A stretch of DNA of 64,000 bases from Pseudonocardia sp. KRD291 (GTDB taxonomy: Bacteria > Actinomycetota > Actinomycetes > Mycobacteriales > Pseudonocardiaceae): positions 1-64,000 of the forward strand of contig NZ_JADQDD010000001.1 in the NCBI RefSeq assembly GCF_019263595.1, written 5' to 3'. The notes beneath the pieces were generated by a model, which saw only the letters and a program-made list of their open reading frames with translations, made no database searches and was not told where the DNA came from. This document shows positions 9,310 through 17,380 of the stretch, piece by piece; within the stretch, counting starts at the first letter, position 1; each line of letters starts with the position of its first letter. The translations under genes and the position numbers were made by a program.

Positions 9310-10200
9310 TTACAGCTCGGCGGCGAAGAAGTCGCCGAGTACCCGGGCCAGCTCGGCCGGACGCTCCAGGGCCAGGCTGTGTCCGCAGTCGGCGATCTCG
9401 ACGTAGCGCACGTCGGTGGCCGTGCGCTCCATCTGCCGGCGGGACTCCTCGCCGATGAAGTGGCTGCTGCCGATCGTGAGCACCGGCATCGGCAGCGGCG
9501 TGCGGGCCCACCCGGTGTCCAGCTCGATGTTGGTGAACGTGGCCCGGTAGACCTCGAAGATCGCGCGCAGCCCGCCCGGCGCGGCCGAGCAGCGGGCCCA
9601 CTCGCGCACGCAGTCCTCGGTGATGGCGGCCGGGTTGTAGGTCTCGTTCTTCATCCAGGTGGACCAGAACTGCTCCTCCCGCCCGGAGATCAGCATCTCC
9701 GGGAAGTCCCGGACGTGGAAGAAGCCGACGTGCCAGAGGAAGTGGTCGGAGGACACGTTGTCGGCGGTCAGCGCCGACCAGTCCTCCAGGCCGAACCCGG
9801 GCAGCAGCATCTCGGCGAACGAGAGCTTCGTGACCCGCTCCGGGTAGGTGGCGGCCACGGCGTAGGCGAACGCGGCGCCCCAGTCCTCGCCGGCGACCGC
9901 GAACCTCTCGTGGCCGAGCTCGGTCATCAGCGCGCCGATGTCACGGGCGATCGTGCCCATGTCGTACCCGTCGTCGGGACGGGCGGAGTCGCCGAAACCG
10001 CGCACGTCCGGGGCGATGACGGTGAACCTCTCGGACAGCAGCGGGATCACCCGGTGCCAGTAGTACCAGCTCTTCGGGACGCCGTGCAGCAGCACCAGCG
10101 GGCCGCCCGAGCCGGCCGTGACGTAGTGCAGGCGAACCCCGTTGACGGTCGCGCGGCCGTGCGTGACCGGGTGGCCGGCGTGGTCGGTGATCTCGCGCAT
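9310..10200 (-). CDS. Alpha/beta hydrolase (epoxide hydrolase/dehalogenase-like) (2)
   Basis: Alpha/beta hydrolase of 296 aa, paralogous to the one at 6643-7530 and starting with the same HGRATVNGVRLHY block. It has HGVPKSWYYW, the elbow GEDWGA with nucleophilic Asp, and a late DCGHSLALERP with the catalytic His. The ATG at 10200 overlaps the stop of the small membrane protein (ATGA). A longer in-frame reading covers the symporter genes antisense and out of phase, and is spurious. Confidence 0.85.
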   Translation of the reverse strand: MREITDHAGHPVTHGRATVNGVRLHYVTAGSGGPLVLLHGVPKSWYYWHRVIPLLSERFTVIAPDVRGFGDSARPDDGYDMGTIARDIGALMTELGHERFAVAGEDWGAAFAYAVAATYPERVTKLSFAEMLLPGFGLEDWSALTADNVSSDHFLWHVGFFHVRDFPEMLISGREEQFWSTWMKNETYNPAAITEDCVREWARCSAAPGGLRAIFEVYRATFTNIELDTGWARTPLPMPVLTIGSSHFIGEESRRQMERTATDVRYVEIADCGHSLALERPAELARVLGDFFAAEL

Positions 10201-10502
10201 CAGCCGTTCCTCCTGTCGTCGTCGCCCCGGGCCGCGGCCCGCCGTCGTGGGGAGAACCAGGCCAGCGCCAGGGTCACCACGCCGACGAGGGTCATCACCG
10301 CGCCCCAGAGCAGGTCCTTGTTGAGGGTCGAGCCGTCCTGGTTGAGCTGCGGTCCACCGAACAGGCCGTAGCCGGCCAGCAGCAGGCCGATGATCAGGAC
10401 GATCGCGCCGATGTAGAGCCCGATCGCGAAGGCCTGCTGGTCGCGGCCGAGGTCCGGGTCGGCCGCGGGTACCCGCGGTTCGTGCTGGATGTCGCTGGGC
10501 AT
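10200..10502 (-). CDS. Small two-helix membrane protein next to the symporter
   Basis: 100 aa with a polar N-terminus and two clear hydrophobic helices (about 27-50 and 68-86) separated by a Gly/Asn-rich loop. The C-terminus is Arg-rich and so probably cytoplasmic. It sits 12 bases after the sodium:solute symporter stop and overlaps the hydrolase start. I do not recognise a named family. The tight pairing suggests an accessory subunit of the symporter; that is inference from context. Confidence 0.7.
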   Translation of the reverse strand: MPSDIQHEPRVPAADPDLGRDQQAFAIGLYIGAIVLIIGLLLAGYGLFGGPQLNQDGSTLNKDLLWGAVMTLVGVVTLALAWFSPRRRAAARGDDDRRNG

Positions 10503-10514
10503 GACGGTCTCCGA

Positions 10515-12182
10515 TCAGAAGAAGTAGACGTTGAGGCCGACGACGATCGCCAGCACGCCGGTGCTGAGCACCCACGGACGTTTGAACCAGGTGGGTTCGT
10601 GGCCCGGGCGGCGGTCGAGCAGGCTCCAGACCAGGCCCTGCAGCCGCTGGTCGGGCAGCCGGTCGCGCCGGGTCAGCAGCGACACCGCGACCGTGAGCGC
10701 CACCGAGATCACGAAGCCCCACCACGCCAGCCAGAGGTCTGCGCCGAGCTCGCTGCCCAGGTCGAGCAGGTCGGCCCGGTAGAGGCCGTAGAGGACCAGG
10801 TAGCCGACCAGCCCGCCGACGAGCCCGGCGAAGCCGCCCCACGGGGTGCTGCCCTTCCAGAACACGCCGAGCAGGAAGATCGCGAACGGTGGCACCAGGA
10901 ACAGCCCGTTCAGCAGCTGCAGGTAGCTGATGATGTTGGTGAAGTTCAGGACGATGTAGGCCGCGCCGATCGACACCATGACCCCGGCCACGGTGGCGAC
11001 CCGCCCGACGAGCAGGTAGTGCCGGTCCGAGGCGTCGCGCTTGAAGTAGGTCCGGTAGATGTCGTAGGTGAAGATCGTGTTGAACGCGGTGACGCCGCCG
11101 GCCATGCCGCTCATGAACGAGGCCATCAGCGCCACCAGCCCGAGTCCGAGCAGCCCGGTGGGCAGGTAGTAGGCCATCGTGTAGGGCACGGCCATGTTGA
11201 AGGAGTTCTCGATCCCGCCGCCCTGGCCGAGCCCGGGCACGATCATCAGCGCGAGCAGCCCGGGGAACAGGGCCAGCGCGCCGAGCAGGATCTTCGGGTA
11301 GGCGCCGATGATCGGGGTCCGCTTGGACGCGGCCTCGTTCTCCGCGGCCAGCGCGCGCTGCACCACCAGGAAGTCGGTGCAGTAGTAGCTGAAGCTGATC
11401 GCGAACCCGATGCCGAGACCGATCACGAACCACTGCACCCCGTAGGGGTTGTCGGTGGACCCGGTGTAGGCCCAGATGTGGAAGAAGCTGTCCGGCCGGT
11501 CCAGCTTGGCCTGCAGGCCCTGCCAGCCGCCGACGTGCACCAGGCCGAAGATCAGCAGCGGGACCAGGCCGAGGGTCATCAGGAAGAACTGCAGGGTCTC
11601 GTTGTAGATCGAGGAGGACAGCCCGCCCAGCGCGGTGTAGATCAGCACGATGACGCCAGCCAGCACGATCGACTGGGTGAAGCCCCAGCCGAGCAGCAGG
11701 TTGAACACCAGCGCCATCGCGTACATGTTGATCCCGCTGTTGAGCAGGACGAACAGGGCGAAGGTGATCGCGTTGAAGCCGCGGGTGGACTCGTTGTAGC
11801 GCGCCCGGAAGTAGCCGGGCACCGAGTGGATCCGGTTGCGGTAGTAGAAGGGCATCATGAACAGGCCCATGAACAGCATGCCGCCGACGCCGCCGAACCA
11901 CAGGAACACGGCCTGCATGAAGCCGTACTGGGCGGTGCCCGCCGCCTGCCCGAGCACCTCCAGCGCGCCCACGTTCGCGCCCACGTAGGCCAGGCCGGTG
12001 ACCCAGCTGGGCATGTTGCGGGCGGAGAGCAGGTAGTCCTCGGAGGTGTTCACCCGCTTGCGCAGCACCGCGCCGATGCCGAGCACGAAGACGAAGTAGA
12101 TCGTGATGATGCTGTAGTCGAGCCAGGTCACGTCCACGAACACCGGTAGGGCCTGTGCCGCGGCGGGTACGGGATGGGTCAT
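10515..12182 (-). CDS. Sodium:solute symporter family (SSS) transporter
   Basis: 555 aa with about 13-14 hydrophobic segments covering the whole length. Family features include TSEDYLLSARNMPSW after TM1, the ALGGLSSSIYNE segment of TM5, and YYCTDFLVVQRALAA, which resembles the SGLT-type substrate site of sugar/inositol symporters. It is embedded between an OYE/FAD oxidoreductase (16-base gap) and the small membrane protein. Context suggests uptake of a sugar, cyclitol or glycoside. The substrate is not proven. Confidence 0.9.
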   Translation of the reverse strand: MTHPVPAAAQALPVFVDVTWLDYSIITIYFVFVLGIGAVLRKRVNTSEDYLLSARNMPSWVTGLAYVGANVGALEVLGQAAGTAQYGFMQAVFLWFGGVGGMLFMGLFMMPFYYRNRIHSVPGYFRARYNESTRGFNAITFALFVLLNSGINMYAMALVFNLLLGWGFTQSIVLAGVIVLIYTALGGLSSSIYNETLQFFLMTLGLVPLLIFGLVHVGGWQGLQAKLDRPDSFFHIWAYTGSTDNPYGVQWFVIGLGIGFAISFSYYCTDFLVVQRALAAENEAASKRTPIIGAYPKILLGALALFPGLLALMIVPGLGQGGGIENSFNMAVPYTMAYYLPTGLLGLGLVALMASFMSGMAGGVTAFNTIFTYDIYRTYFKRDASDRHYLLVGRVATVAGVMVSIGAAYIVLNFTNIISYLQLLNGLFLVPPFAIFLLGVFWKGSTPWGGFAGLVGGLVGYLVLYGLYRADLLDLGSELGADLWLAWWGFVISVALTVAVSLLTRRDRLPDQRLQGLVWSLLDRRPGHEPTWFKRPWVLSTGVLAIVVGLNVYFF

Positions 12183-12198
12183 CGTCGTCTCTCCTGAG

Positions 12199-14274
12199 TC
12201 AGATGCTCGTGGCGAGCTCGTAGGCCTCGGCGACCACGGCGCGCAGCAGCCGGGGTGCGACGCAGTCGCCGACCCGGTGCACCCGGCCGCCGGCCCGGCC
12301 GTCCCGCCGGGCCGCGAGGTAGCCGTCCTCCACCGAGCGCCGTCCCAGGACCGGGACCACCAGGGCGACCCCGTCGATCCCGGTGCGTCGCCCGGTGTCC
12401 AGGTCCTCCAGGACCACGTCCCGCCGGCCGACCGCGACCAGCCGGGTCCGGGTGCGCAGCTCGATCCCGCGCGAGCGGGCGCGCTGGTGGAACAGCTCGC
12501 GGCCGGTGCCCTCCAGGTCGGCGCCGACCACGCCGGACGTGGTGACGACGGTGACCTCGGCCCCCAGCTCGGCCAGGTACTCCGCGGTTCCCGCGGCCTC
12601 CCAGTGACCGTTGCCGTCGATGACCACGACGTGCCCGGACGCCTCGTCGAGTCGCAGTGCCCGGTCGACCGGGCAGACCAGCTCGCCGTCCAGCCCGTCC
12701 GGGCGCCGCCCGGCGTGCACGCCCAACCCGGACGCCCACTCCTGACCGGCCGCGACGTTGATCACTGCGGCGCCTGCCGGCACCGACGCCGGGTCCCGGT
12801 GGGTCCAGTCGAGGGCGGGCACCGACCCGGTCGCGAACACGATCACGTCGGCATCCGCCGGCACTGTGTCGGCGCCGATCGGCGAGCGCAGCAGCACCTC
12901 GACGCCGAGCCGTTCGACCTCGCGGATCAGGTGACCTGCGACGTCGAAGACCTCGGAGTGCAGCGGCTGGCGTGCGGCCAGGCGCAGCTGACCGCCCAGC
13001 TCGGGCCCGGCCTCGTGCAGGGTGACCCGGTGACCGCGCCGGGCGGCGGTCTCGGCGACCTTGAGTCCGGCCGGCCCGCCGCCCACGACGACGACGTGCT
13101 CGGCCGCGTCCGGTGTGCGCAGCAGGTGCGTGCTCCACCGTCGCTCGCGCCCGGCCGCCGGGTTCGTGTCGCAGCGGATCGGCCGCTGCTGGCCCACCTG
13201 GTGGATGCACGAGTCGTTGCTGCCGATGCAGTACCGCAGCTCCCGTTCGCGCCCGTCGAGGATCTTGTTCGGGGTCTCCGGGTCGGCGACGAGCTGGCGG
13301 GCCATCCCGATCAGGTCGGCCGAGCCGTCGGCGAGCAGCGCCTCGGCCATCTCCGGGCGCTTGATCCGCCCGAACGCGATGACCGGGAGCGACACCGCCC
13401 GGCGCAGGTCGCGGACCAGCTCGTTGAACCGGCCCTCCGGCACCGCGGCCGGCGGGATCTCCATCCAGTAGCTGGAGAACGACCCGGCGTCGGCGTTGAG
13501 GTAGTCGACGAGCCCGCCCCGCTCCAGGTGCAGGGCCATCCGCCTGCCGTACTCCGGCCCGTAGCCCCACGGCGTGAACTCGTCCAGGCACAGCCGCACA
13601 CCCAGCACGAACCCGTCACCGGTGTGCTCGGCGACCGCGGCGCAGACCTCGTCGATGATCCGCATCCGGTTGGCGAACGTGCCGCCGTAGGCGTCGGTGC
13701 GCCGGTTGAAGTACGGGGAGGCGAAGCTGCGCAGCAGCCCGTCGTGGCCGACCTTGAGCTCGACGCCGTCGAACCCGGCCTCGCGGGCCAGCCGCGCGCA
13801 GTGCCCGAACGCGGCCACCACCTCGTCGATGTCGGCGCGCTCCATCGCCTTGGTGCTGAACGAGCTGGAGGGCTCGGGCATCTGGCTGGGTGCCCACATC
13901 AGCGGCGGCGGGTACTCCAGCGACGTGTGCCCACCGTGGGTGAGCTGACTGAAGATCTTGGTGCCGTGCCGGTGCACGGCGTCGGTCACCGCCCGCAGCC
14001 GGGGGACGTTGTCCTCGCGCCAGGCCTGCACGAACCGCCGCGACATCATGCCGCTCGGGTGCACGGCCTGGCTCTCGAAGATGATCAGCCCGGCGCCGCC
14101 GCGGGCCCGCTCCTCGTGGTAGGCGACGTGGTCCTCGGTGGGTTCGCCCTCGTCGCTGCCCAGCGCGGTGAAGTGCGGCTGGAACACGAACCGGTTGCGC
14201 ACGCTCACCGAGCCGATCGCGAACGGGGTGCCGAGCAGCCCCGCCGGCCCGCGCCTCTGGACGGTCTCGCTCAC
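12199..14274 (-). CDS. OYE-type flavin oxidoreductase with FAD domain (2,4-dienoyl-CoA reductase/TMADH family)
   Basis: 691 aa: an FMN-binding old-yellow-enzyme barrel (1-360), a short Fe-S segment, then an FAD/NAD(P) domain starting VVVVGGGPAGLKVAE at about 393. The GTG start at 14274 follows AAAGGAG; a longer open frame upstream is not supported. The [4Fe-4S] motif normally reads C-x2-C-x3-C-x11-C. Here it is C349, Ser352, C356 and C368, so one ligand is a serine. The barrel's usual H-A-A-H is K-V-G-H. It probably reduces or oxidises an unsaturated or alpha-substituted substrate in this pathway. The atypical cluster site may leave a 3Fe or absent cluster. Confidence 0.88.
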   Translation of the reverse strand: MSETVQRRGPAGLLGTPFAIGSVSVRNRFVFQPHFTALGSDEGEPTEDHVAYHEERARGGAGLIIFESQAVHPSGMMSRRFVQAWREDNVPRLRAVTDAVHRHGTKIFSQLTHGGHTSLEYPPPLMWAPSQMPEPSSSFSTKAMERADIDEVVAAFGHCARLAREAGFDGVELKVGHDGLLRSFASPYFNRRTDAYGGTFANRMRIIDEVCAAVAEHTGDGFVLGVRLCLDEFTPWGYGPEYGRRMALHLERGGLVDYLNADAGSFSSYWMEIPPAAVPEGRFNELVRDLRRAVSLPVIAFGRIKRPEMAEALLADGSADLIGMARQLVADPETPNKILDGRERELRYCIGSNDSCIHQVGQQRPIRCDTNPAAGRERRWSTHLLRTPDAAEHVVVVGGGPAGLKVAETAARRGHRVTLHEAGPELGGQLRLAARQPLHSEVFDVAGHLIREVERLGVEVLLRSPIGADTVPADADVIVFATGSVPALDWTHRDPASVPAGAAVINVAAGQEWASGLGVHAGRRPDGLDGELVCPVDRALRLDEASGHVVVIDGNGHWEAAGTAEYLAELGAEVTVVTTSGVVGADLEGTGRELFHQRARSRGIELRTRTRLVAVGRRDVVLEDLDTGRRTGIDGVALVVPVLGRRSVEDGYLAARRDGRAGGRVHRVGDCVAPRLLRAVVAEAYELATSI

Positions 14275-14414
14275 GTCGATGCTCCTTTGCTCCAGCACGT
14301 CCGGCGCGGCGAGCGCACGAGCGCAGCACGGGGTAGGCCGTCGTCGGCGCGTCGTCCACGCCGGCTCGGCTCGGGTCGGTACCGCGGGCCCGCTGGCCCG
14401 CGCACGGGTCGTCC

Positions 14415-15335
14415 CTAGGCGACGATCAGCGGCCGCAGGGTGCGGTGGGCGACCTGCAGGCCGGTGTGGATCCGGTCCTCGGTGCCGCCCCAGACCGGGT
14501 CCTCGTGCTCGACCGAGAGCACGCCGTCGAAGCCGCCCTCGTAGAGCGTGTCCACGACCCGGCGCCAGTCCACGTCGCCGAGGCCGGGTACGCGGTAGCG
14601 CCACCAGCCGACGTCGAACGGGTCCTCGCGCCCGACCGCCTTGCCGGGCCAGCCGTAGCGGTGGCGCCTGTCCGGGAAGAGCTGGATGTCCTTGGCCTGC
14701 GCGTGCGGGATCCGGTCCACGTAGGGCTTGAGCGCCTCGACCGGGTCGATGCCCATCCACATCAGGTGGCTCGGGTCGTAGTTCAGGTAGAGCCCGAGCG
14801 AGAACATCCACTCCCACAGCTCCGGGGAGTAGGCGAGGTTGCCCGGGTAGCCGTCCGGGTGCCAGCCCTCCATCACGCAGTTCTCGACGATCAACTTGAC
14901 ACCGCGCTCGCCGGCCCGCTCCACCAGCGGCGGGAAGATCTCCTCGGCATCGCGCAGGTTCTCCGCGACCGTCCTCCCCGGGTGACGCCCGACGAACGTG
15001 CCGACCGTCGGGCAGCCGAGCAGCGCGGCGGCGTCGATGCAGGCGGCGACGTGGTCGTTGACGGCCTTCCGTTCGCCCGGGTCGGGGTGCAGGTTGTTGT
15101 CGTAGAACGCCAGCGAGCTCAGGGTCAGGCCGTGATCATCGAACAGCGCGCGTGTGGCGTCGGCCTCGCGCTCGCCGAACGAGGCGACGTCGAGGTGGCT
15201 GGCGGTGAACGGGCGGTCGCCGATCGCCGGCCAGGCCGCCACCTCCAGGGCCTCGTAGCCGGCTCCGGCGGCCCAGCTCGCGATCTTTGCCAGCGGCTGG
15301 TCGGGCAGGCAGGCGGTCAGCATTCCGAGTTTCAC
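14415..15335 (-). CDS. Sugar phosphate isomerase/epimerase family TIM barrel (2)
   Basis: 306 aa AP-endonuclease-2-type barrel. Metal-site features: LIVENC strand with Glu, LYLNYDPSHLMW with Asp/His, IPHAQAKD, and LSVEHEDP near the end. The GTG at 15335 overlaps the stop of the Gfo/Idh/MocA gene (GTGA), so the pair is translationally coupled. This pairing is common in inositol and rare-sugar catabolism and in C-/O-glycoside cleavage via 3-keto sugars. Confidence 0.85.
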   Translation of the reverse strand: MKLGMLTACLPDQPLAKIASWAAGAGYEALEVAAWPAIGDRPFTASHLDVASFGEREADATRALFDDHGLTLSSLAFYDNNLHPDPGERKAVNDHVAACIDAAALLGCPTVGTFVGRHPGRTVAENLRDAEEIFPPLVERAGERGVKLIVENCVMEGWHPDGYPGNLAYSPELWEWMFSLGLYLNYDPSHLMWMGIDPVEALKPYVDRIPHAQAKDIQLFPDRRHRYGWPGKAVGREDPFDVGWWRYRVPGLGDVDWRRVVDTLYEGGFDGVLSVEHEDPVWGGTEDRIHTGLQVAHRTLRPLIVA

Positions 15336-16375
15336 GAGGGCACCTCCACCCAGGTCGAGGACTGCGACGAGCGGATCACCGCGTCGGTCAGTGCCGCGGC
15401 GCGCAGGCCGTCGGCGAACGTGGGCAGCCCGGCCGGTGCGTCGCCGTGGACCGCGGCGTAGGTGTCGGCCACGAACGCGTTGAAGCAGTCCTGGTAGCCC
15501 TGCGGGTGCCCGGGCGGGAGCAGCGAGTAGCGCGCGGCGGCCGCGGAGGACGCGGGCGAGCCGCGGTGCAGCATCCGGTCGCCGTCGGTGTCGCCGATCC
15601 GCACCGCCTCCGGGTCCTCCTGGTCGAAGCGGTACGCCGCCCGCTCGCCGTCCAGCGAGATCCGCAGGGCGTTGCGCCGGCCGAGCGCGGTCTGGCTGAC
15701 CACGACCGAGCCGGTGGCGCCGCCGTCGGTCTCGAACTGCACGGTGCTGGCGGTGCCCCCGCCCGCGGTCGCGGCCAGCAGGCGGGTGATCCGGTGCCCG
15801 CTGGTGAACTCGACCAGGTCGCACCAGTGCACGCCGACGTCGGCGAACGCGCGGTGCGCGCCGCCCTCGGACGCGTCGCCGCGCCAGCCGGCCGGTGCTC
15901 CGCCGGCCTGCCAGTCCTGCAGGTAGGCGCCGTGCAGCAGGTGCAACGGCCCCGCCTCGCCGGCCGCCACCCGGGCCCGGATCTCCCGGGCCGCGGGGTA
16001 GAAGCGGTAGACGAACGGCACCGTCGCGACCAGCCCGCCGGCCGCGGCGGCCAGCTCCCGCGCGCCGTCCAGCGTCGTCGCCAGCGGCTTCTCGCAGACC
16101 ACCGGCTTGCCCGCGGCCAGCGCGCGGCGGGCCAGCGCGACGTGTGTCGAGTTCGGGGTGCACACGTGCACCACGTCGACGTCGTCGGCGTCGATCAGCG
16201 CCTCGCCGCTCGGCGCCCCGGCGTAGGCGCCGAGCCGGGCCGCTGCGGCGGCCGAGCGGTCCGGAGTGGACGCGACGACACGAGTCACCTCGCCGCCGGC
16301 CGCGCGGACGGCGTGCGCGTGCACGCCGCCGATGAACCCGGCGCCGATGATCCCGGCGCGGAGCCTGTCCGCCAT
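15332..16375 (-). CDS. Gfo/Idh/MocA family oxidoreductase
   Basis: 347 aa. The N-terminal Rossmann motif GAGFIGGVHAHA (about 11-22) and the family EKP motif (VVCEKPLATT, about 92-101) identify it as an NAD(P)-dependent sugar or cyclitol dehydrogenase. The C-terminal alpha/beta domain holds the likely catalytic His in DVGVHWCDL. It is coupled to the TIM barrel downstream and 17 bases after the one upstream. Together they could oxidise a sugar to a keto form and rearrange or cleave it. Confidence 0.88.
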   Translation of the reverse strand: MADRLRAGIIGAGFIGGVHAHAVRAAGGEVTRVVASTPDRSAAAAARLGAYAGAPSGEALIDADDVDVVHVCTPNSTHVALARRALAAGKPVVCEKPLATTLDGARELAAAAGGLVATVPFVYRFYPAAREIRARVAAGEAGPLHLLHGAYLQDWQAGGAPAGWRGDASEGGAHRAFADVGVHWCDLVEFTSGHRITRLLAATAGGGTASTVQFETDGGATGSVVVSQTALGRRNALRISLDGERAAYRFDQEDPEAVRIGDTDGDRMLHRGSPASSAAAARYSLLPPGHPQGYQDCFNAFVADTYAAVHGDAPAGLPTFADGLRAAALTDAVIRSSQSSTWVEVPS

Positions 16376-16392
16376 GTCTTCCCGCTCCCTTC

Positions 16393-17247
16393 TCAGTTCG
16401 TCACGGTCAGCCCGGCCCGGTCCAGCGCGCCGTCGAGCCAGGCGCGGCTGATCCGGGCGGCCTCGGCCGGGTCGCCGTCGTAGGAGTCCAACTCGACGAC
16501 CAGCCAGTCGTCGTAGCCGGACTCGGCGACGGCGGCGAGCACGCCGTCCAGGTCGAGCTCGCCGCGGCCGAGCGGGAGGAACGTGGCACCGTCGGCCCCG
16601 AGGTCCTTGAGGTGCACGTGCCGGATCCGGTCGCAGTACCGGCGGATCATCGCCGCCGGGTCACCACCGCCGGCGGCCAGATGCGCGGTGTCCGGGCAGA
16701 ACCCGATCGAGGATCGGGAGAACACGGCCTCGACCTGCTCCGGGGACTGGCCGATCGTGCCCAGATGCGGGTGGTAGCAGGCGGACAGGCCGTGCTCGGC
16801 CGCGATCCCGGCCACCATGTCGAGGGCCTCGGCGAGCCGGTCGTGATCGCCCTCGGCGATGCCGTCGGCACGGGGTGCACCGCCGCCGACCACCAGCTGT
16901 CCGGCCCCGAACCGGTCCGCGACCTCGGCGACCCGGCGCACCCGGTGCAGCTCGTCGGCCAGGATGTCCGGGTAGACGAAGTTCGCGCCGGTGTAGACCC
17001 CGACCAGCGACAGACCGGTCTCGTCGAGCAGCCGGGGCAGCGAGGCCGGGTCGTCGTCGGCGAGCTCGGCGAACTCGCGCACGTTCCCGTCGAACATCTC
17101 GACGCCCCGGTAGCCGGCGTCGGAGATCTCGCGCAGCGCCCGGTGCATGTCCCCCGGTACCCGGTAGACGAGATCCTTCACGCTGGTCACCCCGCCAGCG
17201 GCGCCGGTGACCCCGCCCCAGGTGATCGAGTGATAGCCCAGACGCAC
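16393..17247 (-). CDS. Sugar phosphate isomerase/epimerase family TIM barrel (3), IolE/IolI-like
   Basis: 284 aa from GTG 17247, chosen because GGGAGGAGGT lies just upstream and the protein then begins RLGYHSITWGG like inosose-processing barrels. A longer reading to 17304 lacks an RBS. Metal-site segments include YRGVEMFDGN, LSACYHPHLGT, IGFCPDTAHLAAGG, IRHVHLKDLG and WLVVELDSYDGD. It is first in the leftward catabolic operon and divergent from the ROK repressor. IolE-like dehydratase activity is possible but not certain. Confidence 0.85.
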   Translation of the reverse strand: MRLGYHSITWGGVTGAAGGVTSVKDLVYRVPGDMHRALREISDAGYRGVEMFDGNVREFAELADDDPASLPRLLDETGLSLVGVYTGANFVYPDILADELHRVRRVAEVADRFGAGQLVVGGGAPRADGIAEGDHDRLAEALDMVAGIAAEHGLSACYHPHLGTIGQSPEQVEAVFSRSSIGFCPDTAHLAAGGGDPAAMIRRYCDRIRHVHLKDLGADGATFLPLGRGELDLDGVLAAVAESGYDDWLVVELDSYDGDPAEAARISRAWLDGALDRAGLTVTN

Positions 17248-17380
17248 GGCCCACCTCCTCCCGATGCGGCAGCAGCGCCGCACTTCCGATCGATACGAAG
17301 ACACTAAAGTTTGATCTGCACAGAAGTCAATGGGCTAATCTCGGAAGTCCGAGCCGGGGCGGAACGAGGAGGGCCACCGA
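17248..17380. promoter_or_regulatory. Divergent promoter region between the catabolic operon and the ROK gene
   Basis: 133-base region with an AT-rich core, ACTAAAGTTTGATC at about 17303-17316, unusual in this GC-rich DNA. It is framed by an inverted repeat, ACTTCCGA at 17282-17289 and TCGGAAGT at 17341-17348. Both flanking genes have strong GGAGG-type RBSs. The arrangement fits an autoregulated ROK operator controlling both sides. The exact operator is inferred. Confidence 0.5.
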
